DNA from: Kappaphycus alvarezii
Lineage: Eukaryota > Rhodophyta > Florideophyceae > Gigartinales > Solieriaceae
Length of the DNA: 64,000 nt
Reading direction: 5' to 3'
Assembly (NCBI GenBank): GCA_002205965.3
Contig: NADL03000499.1
Coordinates: 1-64,000, forward strand
A model generated the notes under the pieces. That model did not search any database and had not been told where the DNA came from. It saw only the letters and a list, made by a program, of their open reading frames with translations. Every line of letters begins with the position of its first letter. The first letter of the stretch is position 1. Shown in pieces: positions 56,006 to 64,000 of this stretch. The position numbers were made by a program, and so were the translations under genes.

Positions 56006-58770
56006 ATGTCTGATCGTGAATGGTCACACGTTCCGAATAGAAGGAGAGATAATCGTCGACAAGGCCCCCGACAACCCTATTACCAGGTTCCCTCTCGACC
56101 GCGCGGACCGGGACCTAGGAATAATGGCGGTCAAGGTTCGCGTCATGGACATCGCCCCCACTCCCGGCCCCCAGGACAAATAAACCGGAATATGGTTACT
56201 ACGGGAAAGGCTTTGACGAATTTTTTTGAGTTGAATGTTTCAAGATGCAAATGCGTCTACCAGTATACTGTGTCCATTGAGCGACAAGATAGAACTGCAA
56301 ATGACACTCCAGTTCCTGGCGGTACTTTCAAGGATCGTTCCAAAACAGACCCAATCGACTACAATCGAAAGAGGTTACAGAGTTTTCTTCAAAACTCCTT
56401 GGCTAAAGACATCATAGTTGCTTATGATGGTCGCGCAACTCTGTATTCACTCGGTCGCCAACTTCCCAATCAAGTTCTCAATGAAGCACGTAATGTCCAG
56501 GATATAGAGACATGCAGTCCAGTCACCACATTTGTTAAAATGATGATATCTCCAATCCGGGAAGGTCAGCAAACTGGCAAATCGAGTCAACTGACGGAAA
56601 TTAGTCACAGCAAAGGGCAGCCATTTTTACGTGCGCTCAACCTTTTTTTCGCGGAGGCTGCTATCCAAAATAATTTCTTGGGTTTCGGAAGCGCCTTTTT
56701 CCACCCTACTAGTAGTTCTGTGATTAATTTCCCCGACTCGAACAATTTTAATCAAAATGGAGATGTGCGCTCAAAAGCAAATCCCGGTTTCTATCAAAGT
56801 ACCAGAGCTATCAACACAAATTTTATCTGAATTTTGTTGACAATTTGACAGCTCTATGGGACTTCTCCAGGAATCATGGAATGAACGCAGTGGAGACTGT
56901 GCCGGATAATAGCATACCACTCGCAAGCCTTCTCTCCAGGCTCAGGGGACAGGTTTTGAGAGGCATTCAAAGCGATGGCGCCTGGTGGAATGAGACATCT
57001 CGAAAATTAGAGGGTTTGCAAGTCAGAGCCATCCATAACTTTCGTACTTATCGTATCGTACGCTTTAACGATGATTCCGATATCATCAAATTCGCCCGTG
57101 ATGGAGGAGAGATATCAGTTAGGCAGTACTTCCATGATCAATATGGAAAAAGCCTTCAACATGCTTCCCTGCCATGCGTACAAGTGCAGCCCGGTCATAA
57201 GACACATATTCCCATTGAAATGCTTGTGGTGCTTAAAGATCAGCGTCGCGGGGAATATATGGATGATGAAGAAAAGAGGGCATTCATCGACAGGGCAAAC
57301 AAGCCACCTGGTCAGAGGAAGGCGGATATTCAACAGATGCTTGCAAATTTGGATCCCCCACTGCAGGACATGTGCAACAATTTGAATATTAATTTGGCAA
57401 GACATTTTCTGAAGGTCGAGGTTGACATATTGGAAGCTCAGTCAGTTGAATATGGTCATGGAAGAACAGTCAACGTCCGCAGTGGATATTGGTCGAGCAA
57501 CCGCCGGTACAGATTCATCGTTCCAAAAGAAATGAATGACTGGGTAATTATCAACTTGGATGGCGCCCCAGGCGTTCAAGATTTCAGAAGGGAGCTCGTT
57601 GAAGCTGCCAACGTGTGTGGTATGTCTGTGGATGATGTTCCGGTCGATATAATTAATTGCTCGAGAAGGCAACTGATAGAGCGGCTATCGGCACACCGAA
57701 ATCGGCAAATAGTCATCATAAGGGCAAGGGAGAAACTTGGTCCCCTCTACTCACAAGTCAAGGCCATGGCTGATTTGGAATTGAGTACAGTTACACAGGT
57801 CTCCATTATGCCCAGAAATAACAGAAGGAGTCGGGCTCCAGTGGATAGAAAATACTTCGAAAACCTGGTCATGAAAATTAACACGAAACTCGGCGGAGTA
57901 AATTTCATTCCTAAGCCTCAACCGATGGGGTCAGGAGCTGGTCAAAGGAGCGGTTTGGATATCCCCGGGGATACGATGATTGTCGGACTAGATGTCTCCC
58001 ATACGGTGGCGCGTGGAAGAGGGGCTAGTGTGGCAGCTGTCGTTGGCAGTATTGACGACAATTTCATGCAATACTGTGGAAAGGTTTATTTACAAAAGAA
58101 AGGAACAGAAATCGTTGACAGTCTTGGTGTATTGTTCAAAGATCTAGTTGACAAGAGACGGAAAGCAACGGGAAAATCTTGGCCGCAGACTATTATCGTG
58201 TTCCGGGATGGCGTCTCGGAGGGCCAGTACGATGAAGTGAAAACGAGCGAAGTAAAATCACTGCGTGAGATATACCGGGAAAGCGGGGTGCAGTACAGCC
58301 CGAATATCACATTTATTGTGATCACAAAACGTCACCATTCACGATTTTTTCAGGATGAAGGTGATCCTGCAAGCAGCCAGATTTTCGACTCGAGGAGCAA
58401 GAATATTATCCCTGGTGCAGTAATTCAGGATCCCATTACGTTGAAAAGGTCACAAGGGGTTATTGATGAGTTTTACCTCAACTCACATGAAGGCATGAAA
58501 GGGACTAACAAGCCTTGCAGGTACAGCATCATTCACGACGATAACAATATCGATTCCAGAGTCCTTCAACTGTTTGCTTACCGTCTGTGTCATGGGTTTG
58601 CCAGGTGTACAAAATCGGTATCCATGACAAACGCAGCCTACTACGCACATTTATTGGCCTACCGCGGTCGCATGTATGTGGCAAGTGGGCTTCTCGGTAC
58701 TGATGAGAATCAGGAAATCACCGAGCCGTTCGAGGTTACAGGTATACCGGACAACCTATTCTTTGTGTAG
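56006..58770 (+). CDS. Argonaute protein (one apparent frameshift)
   Basis: Argonaute binds small RNAs and silences matching transcripts. I chose the ATG at 56006 (TCAAAATG context); the frame is open back to 55823 but that part looks like leader. Order: an Arg/Gly-rich N-terminus (RRRDNRRQGPRQPYYQVPSR), ArgoN (FFELNVSRCKCVYQYTVSIE), the linker domain (GFYQSTRA), PAZ (about 57050-57350, SVRQYFHDQYG), MID, and PIWI. In the second open stretch (from 56845, 641 residues) the PIWI tetrad is complete: Asp383 (VGLDVSH), Glu422 (TEIVD), Asp455 (FRDGVSEGQ), His602 (YYAHL), so slicer activity is plausible. At 56828 a TGA ends the first frame; the next frame starts within a few bases with no intron-like sequence, so one missing base is likely. 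Total about 920 residues, normal for the family. Convergent with the CAP gene. Confidence 0.92.
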
Positions 58771-58897
58771 ATTCAGCGAAAGTTTTATTTATATTACAGC
58801 CACCTTCGCAAGTAGGATATCGTGGCGCTCGCTTTACCGCCAACACTACATAGCAGCAGGAACATGAAAAGGGAAGCTCCCTTGTAAAAGATAATAT

Positions 58898-59805
58898 TTA
58901 ACTGCACAACTCTTTATCCACAGCTGGACCAACCAAAAGGACGCCCAAGCATTTTCTACTTTTAGCATGGCGCCATACGCCTGCAGGATCCTCCTCATGA
59001 GCAAACCATACGTGGGCATAATCTTCATAAATACCAACGCCCATACTTCTAAATGGCCCCCAAGACCCCTGCTCAACAATGACAGCTCTATGCCCGCTTG
59101 ACCGTCGCCACTGGTCCAAAGCCATTTCCGCAGTCTCTCCAGCACTGTAAAATGCACTAATTTCGTAGCCATACCCTGTAAACTGCGGGCTAATTTCCGA
59201 CGGTTTGCTCCACATTCTCGACGCCTGAGCATGGTTCGATGTGTAACAAACTGCACTCCACGTAGCACAAGCGCCAGACCACGAATGAAGGTTACATGAT
59301 TTGGAGGTCGGATTATTCTTTTGAGAGTCAAATGCGTGGCACTGCGCGACAGTAGACAATGTCTTTGAAATTGGTACACGATGCAGGCCCAGTGATGCTC
59401 GATAATCATTAATAAGTCTCGCCAACTTCCACTCCTGAGATGTCAGACAAACGCCTGTGTGTCTTGGGAATGAGAGACCGCAAGTGGGGGTGAGTGCGCC
59501 TCTGCGGGATTTCTTTCGCTTCGTAGTTTTGGAAGCTGAGCGATTTGGGATGACTGTAGTTGTAGAGGGTGACCGCTGGTCGGGGAATAGCTCGGCGCAG
59601 AGGTCGAGACACCGTGGAAAGCCGTGGTGGGTGCGGCAAAGCTCTTCGCAGTCAGCACGGTTGCGGACACCATTTTGGCGGTCGAGGAGGGGAAGGGAAA
59701 GGGGATGGAGAGGGATGGCAGAGAGAAGGGAGGTAGGGTGGCGTGGGAGGTAGGGAGGGAAAGGATGAGGAGAGAGAGCTGGATGAGGGGGAGGTATGGA
59801 ATCAT
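58898..59805 (-). CDS. Secreted CAP (SCP/TAPS) domain protein with an N-terminal CX3C hairpin
   Basis: The ATG at 59805 starts a signal peptide (MIPYLPLIQLSLLILSLPTS, then HA). The frame moves by one base within a C/T-rich stretch (about 59690-59740) into the main frame. That carries DCEELC...CLDLC, a CX3C-x8-CX3C pair likely to form a disulphide-linked helical hairpin, a basic linker (KTTKRKKSRRG), then a CAP domain of about 150 residues: LARLINDYRASLGLHRVPIS, HAFDS...HSWSG, ALDQWRRSSGHRAVI, MGVGIYEDYAHVWFAHEEDP. It stops at 58898-58900. CAP proteins are extracellular and often bind lipids or sterols; fungal ones act in secretion-related and host-interaction settings. The substrate here is unknown. 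No intron consensus explains the shift, so a base error is likely. Confidence 0.82.
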
Positions 59806-61900
59806 TGTGGTAGGTTGACAATGGTTTACTAGGTTTAGATACGGAGAGTTGCGTGGAGGTGACTTCAGGTTGCGCGATGTGGAAGAGCTGGTTAGGAAAT
59901 TTAAAATGTTTTGGAGGCTATCGTAGGGGCGCATAGAGAGCGAGAGAATTCTGAGGTGGCTGGTGAATTTGGAGAGCCATGATTGAGTTCTAGGTTGAGG
60001 AACGTGGCAGCATGACTAAGGGATGCAGTTTGTTTAAAATATTGTAGCAGTATGTCGGTCAATGGAGGAGTTTTTTCTGCTAGGAATCAACTGATAGACG
60101 CGCAGTTGATCAGTGTCTTTTATAAAGCATGTGCGAATGATGGCAAGATGAATCGATAAAAGGCTGCAATTACGCAAGGTATTGAATTTTGAAGGTTTGC
60201 CAGTGCAGAAAACTCACTTTTGGCAACAGGTTTTACGGCTGGCCTCATACTAGCCTTGAGAGATCGTCCCGCCTTACTCTGTCGCCTTTCCAGACTCTCC
60301 AATACACAGACCTGCCCCCCCCCAGACTCGGAAAATAGCCGTCATACATCTCTAATCAGCAAAACACCCCAAATTCTCCCATCTTGGTTGAACAGCAGTG
60401 GGATCGTCAAGTACTGATGTTTTTGTTGACAATCTGGATTTCGATGCTCAACTGGAATATTGCGATGTACAAAGTGTCATTACCCATTCCTCGGCAGGGT
60501 AGCACATGCAAGTATTTTCGACAAGTTTCTTTCCTATATCACTGGTGAAAGTCCAGAAAAGCAATACTGTGGCATTAAAGCGCGTACAGGTCCATCCCAT
60601 GTCGAGACATACAGCACCTCAGACAGGGTTGGATTCGGTGTCGGCGTTTAAGGTTGTTTTCATCTGCTGACTGGACAACCTCTCTATTGCAGTAGATATG
60701 CAAATTCCTCTATCGGATATATCTTCCAAGAGTAAAACACCCAAACCTTTTCCCCAATTCCACTACCATATCCGTCTTGTTAGCGTTGTTGTTGAGTAAG
60801 CCGCAGCATTCGTTAAGTATAAGTTCATTTCCCACTATTCTTTGATTCGAACTTAGGCCAAAACTAATGGCGTAGTCAACACCTGTATCACTTAACGTTT
60901 ATGTTGTCATTCCTTCACTTACGTTTTACCTCAAGTAAGTAGTGTGTGTATGTTTGATAAAGTTCTCGTATCATGCAGTTGCCCCTGCGCCACACAGCAC
61001 AGAATCGCAAGCATCGCAGTAATCTTGGCTCTATTTTCCTGTCCGCTATCACATATGGTGTAACTGTATGGCATCAGTATAACGGTTGTCTTCAGCAGGA
61101 TCCGACTACATTGCGGTCTACTGTAGATTTCCTCATATATAAAAAGCCTATGGCAAGGCAGGGAACTGAGGGGTGGTTTAATTTTGAAAGATGTCGGGGC
61201 CGTTATCTGGCGTCGTGGTGGGAAGGTTTGGGTGTTTTAGTCGTGGTGTGAAGGGGGAGCTATGTATCCAATGGAAGGCCACAATGGAAGTAAATCATAC
61301 GCATTTCTTGTTTCTATTGATTTTCTTGCCTCATGTGCAATACTCACGTGATTTTATGCATCCATTGCAACACTCAGACATGAAATGTGATTGGATCACC
61401 ACCAATACATCTGTCGAAGCAAGCAATCCCCTCTTTCCCATTTAGACTAGGGGAAAAAGGGGGTTTCTTTATTGAGATGTATGGATTGGCTGAAACCCAT
61501 TTGGATTTGTAAATCTGAAAATACATGTACCGATGGTCCAAGCAATGTATAAATCATTCCTGTCGAATATACTCACTGTACAAGAGGGTATGGTATTCTG
61601 CGGCACTGTACACATTGATACCCTACGATACCTGACCGCCTTCCGAAAACCTTCTCATCCTCTGTCATCTCTACTCCTTATCCCTTTTGTCGTCTCCGTC
61701 GCACTGGCCGCCATTGCGGGCGTGTTGCACTAGGGCTCGCCGGCTTTCCATCGCGCAAAGCGTCCATCCTTCCTGTTTTTGTTGCCTCCTGTTTTTGTTA
61801 TTCAAATACTTCCTCTCCGGTGTAGCATCTTATCGTTGCAGTGATCTCCCGACTACCCGAGTGATCTCACGTCTACATGTGTCGTTTCGCCCTTTCGTTT
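59806..61900. other. Intergenic region, no supported gene
   Basis: Holds a poly-C tract near 60316, the minus-strand 50 bp motif at 60711-60756, and partial copies of that motif near 60356 (-) and 61220 (+). Short open stretches here are not convincing. Confidence 0.5.
60711..60756 (-). repeat. Dispersed 50 bp motif, copy 4
   Basis: On the minus strand: GGGGAAAAGGTTTGGGTGTT, then TTACTCTTGGAAGATATATC and CGATA. It is the closest match to copy 1. Confidence 0.7.
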
Positions 61901-61947
61901 CCTCTCTTCAATCGGCCCTGGGTCCAACCCTCGTAATACCACACTAC

Positions 61948-62217
61948 ATGGCGCCAAAAACAAGCCGTTCTGCTGCCACCCACAGCAACCACGGCGCTGC
62001 TCTTCACATACCGCGTTCGATTCCTTGGTCGTGTGCACTGCAAACCTTTACTGTCAACGCGCTGAAGCCGTCCTTACAGCATAACCCCCAGTTAAGGTCT
62101 GTCCTAAACACACTGAACGCGCTTGTCGGCGTTGACGGTACCAAATCCTGCTATCCCTTTGCGTCTGCCGCTAGATCGATCGACGAAGATCTTGCGGTCA
62201 CGGCACCGGCCCCATAA
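61948..62217 (+). other. Unidentified GC-richer ORF
   Basis: The ATG at 61948 (CTACATGGCG) opens 89 residues: MAPKTSRSAATHSNHGAALH, then IPWSCALQTFTVNALKPSLQ and NTLNALVGVDGTKSCYPF. The frame is also open upstream to 61687, in sequence that looks like a CT-rich leader. A second open stretch (62224-62418) in another frame may continue it up to the LTR that begins at about 62440. I do not recognise it; a retroelement ORF1 or a host gene cut by the LTR are both possible. Confidence 0.35.
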
Positions 62218-62439
62218 CTGCAAGTGGTCCAAGCACTAGCAGCCCAACCGTGCTACCCATCTTCTTCGCAAGCCCCTCACCTCGATCGGCAAGGTTTCAC
62301 TGTGCATCGCGATCTTGACGACGACCGCGTAGATCATAAGCTTTTAGGTACAGTCCCTTCCCCATTACTGTGTCGGTATGCTTTCTTGAGGCGATTATGG
62401 TTGTCTGAAAAACTATGAGATAGAACGGATATATCTTCT

Positions 62440-63800
62440 AACAGCGGTAAACGGCGGAAATGAGATATCTGACGCTCATTTTCCCAGAACGAAGGTGATA
62501 CAAGACGGTAGACTAAAGTGCTACCGTGGTATAATTGCAGGATCAGGAAGTGGTATAAATGGATGAGGACAAAGGGTCTACAGGTGTATTCATAAGAAGC
62601 AGTCTCTACCACCTACGGTCGCTATTAAAAAGTAACAAGAACGCTTACTGGGTCTCACCTTCGAAACTACTTAGAAATTTACTTAAAGTTGTCTGTCAAC
62701 TTGTTTGACCTTGCTCTGAGGACAGTTTACTCAGACTACACAGACATTTTGCTACCCCCGAAGTCTTGGAAAACTATATTTAATATCATATGGTTTAAAG
62801 AAATAATTTCTGTGGACGTAAGAGTCTCAATAAAGGATACTTTGAATATAGTAAAGCATAGTTAAAATACTTTAAGTAGACGTGGAAATGATTCTAGTCC
62901 TTACAATTTAAATCCCCTACACTGGATCCAAACAAATCACCAAAAGATCCATACCAACCAAACAGTCCCAACAAATATCTGCGAACGGCTTGCAATTCTC
63001 TATTTCCTTCTGGGAGATATCTGAGCTACTAAAGATATCGCGTCGTTACAACCTCCTCCATACTATCTTGTCCCCGTCCTATCATTCCAACACTTTCCAT
63101 GTCCCCCTCTCGCTCATTCTCCTCGTCCCCTCTTCGTCCCCCTCCCCATCTTCCTCTTCATCTTACATTTCATCATCCGCCTACTTATTATCATTCTTGT
63201 AAACTAATCTCGGAGCCGCCTGCTGCTAAAAGGTCTCCCCAGCTCCATCCTAGATCACCCCCTCCTGCCTCTCACTTACCTTCCCCTCATCATCGATGAA
63301 AGACGACGAACGAACTCGATCACCTTTTTCTTAGTCTGGCGTTGGATTTATTCATCACGGTCAGTAGGGCCGAAAGAGAATAGGGGGATTACGTCTAGGG
63401 GAGAAGGTAGCGAGTTTCGGGAATGACGCTGGATGGGCATAAGTTCTTCATTTTGGTGGAATTTAGGGAGTGGTAGGCGAATGATGTTGTCTCGAATGAG
63501 TAGTTGTAAAGGAGTAGTGAGTATAATGATGAGGGGTTTGAGACTTAGAATAAAGGGTTTTGTTTACATAGTCTCCCGAGGGCGCATTCCATAGATTTGA
63601 AACAGATAAACTAAATCTAAAAGGAAATTTACAGTAGTGCACTTGGACCTGTTTCTCAAAAAAATTTAATTTGGAGAAGGAGGTAAGCAAAAACGGAAAG
63701 GAAACTTGATTTGGGATCTAATTGGAGGGGCGGATACAGTATTAAAATATCTAGATAAAATAGCAGTGAATTTGGAGAGGACCGCAGAAAGGGTAAGCAG
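62440..63800 (-). repeat. Decayed long-type LTR (copy L4)
   Basis: On the minus strand it shows an ATACAGTATTAAAATATCTAG-like block shared with L3 (63737), the acidic-ORF relic, a GGGGTAGCAAAATGTC block, an AGTAAACTG block, a GGTAGCACTTTAG block and a TCATTTCCGCCGTTTACC end. The 5' end is not preserved. Confidence 0.65.
62908..63451 (-). pseudogene. LTR-encoded acidic protein, decayed copy (L4)
   Basis: The ATG is at 63451-63449. Blocks recognisable in several frames: KKKVIEFVRR, an acidic centre (DEEEDGEGDEEGT), SMEEVV, and an SSDISQKEIENCKPFADIC end matching A2. At least four frame changes and stops. Confidence 0.55.
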
Positions 63801-64000
63801 GGATAGGGAAGAAAGTTGGTATCTGTTTGGGGCTGATCAAAGAAAAAGAGTACGAGTGAGGTCTGTGGGAATAAGCAATTTCGTAAATTGGAAGGCGCTA
63901 GAGGACGTTCGATTCAGAGGACGACGACGAAAAACATTTGCATCGCGCGCGTGCAAGACATCATCTAAGAGTAAAAAATCCCAAAATTTCCCCCTCCTGA
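63801..64000. other. Window end, partial 50 bp motif
   Basis: Near 63966-63994 the minus strand reads GGGGAAATTTTGGGATTTTT then ACTCTTAG, a diverged partial copy of the dispersed motif. Nothing else supported. Confidence 0.35.

Noticed and set aside
56800-56860. An intron joining the two Argonaute frames
   Set aside because: No donor/acceptor pair of sensible length; the frames meet within a few bases and the protein reads on with a 1 bp change.

Overview
The window looks like a repeat-dense stretch of a filamentous fungal genome. The clues are one Argonaute gene of eukaryotic type, one secreted CAP (SCP/TAPS) gene, long AT-rich deserts, and many gypsy, copia and LINE copies of all ages. I cannot place it to genus. 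Host genes are rare: Argonaute (56.0-58.8 kb, +) and CAP (58.9-59.8 kb, -) converge with about 130 bp between stop codons. Almost everything else is mobile DNA.

The main actor is a Ty3/gypsy family, here called A. Copy A1 fills 1-4594 and is cut by the window edge. Copy A2 is complete at 6632-15784: 5' LTR, gag with two CCHC knuckles, protease, RT, RNase H, integrase, 3' LTR. Three things about it are unusual. (1) Its 1.55 kb LTR carries its own ORF for a strongly acidic protein, and relatives of that ORF lie in five further diverged LTRs in the window (19.3-20.7, 48.4-49.7, 50.0-51.9, 51.9-53.4 and 62.4-63.8 kb). (2) A1 has an almost identical pol but a 716 bp LTR with a different, ORF-less 5' module; a solo LTR of this short type (53503-54226) has a perfect 5 bp target duplication. 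(3) Downstream of integrase the polyprotein carries two tandem copies of an unrecognised domain joined by a Gly/Pro/Ser-rich linker.

Region by region: 1-15.8 kb, A1 and A2. 16-19 kb, unidentified gene relics, part of them between pogo-like terminal repeats. 19.3-20.7 kb, minus-strand LTR. 22.1-34.0 kb, two 330 bp direct repeats (probable LTRs) enclosing, in order, fragments of LINEs with a restriction-like endonuclease, a decayed gypsy chromovirus with a chromodomain, and a decayed copia-like pol; this reads as nested insertions. 34.5-36.5 kb, a very decayed family A copy. 36.5-46 kb, an AT-rich desert. 46-55 kb, LTRs of both types inserted in and around a minus-strand LINE RT. 56-60 kb, the two host genes. 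61.6-64 kb, an unidentified GC-richer ORF and another decayed LTR.

Single-base indels in short homopolymers break almost every otherwise well-conserved frame, including Argonaute and CAP. Where A1 is broken A2 is often intact and vice versa, so much of the damage may be base-calling error rather than biology. No database search was possible; family calls rest on motifs.
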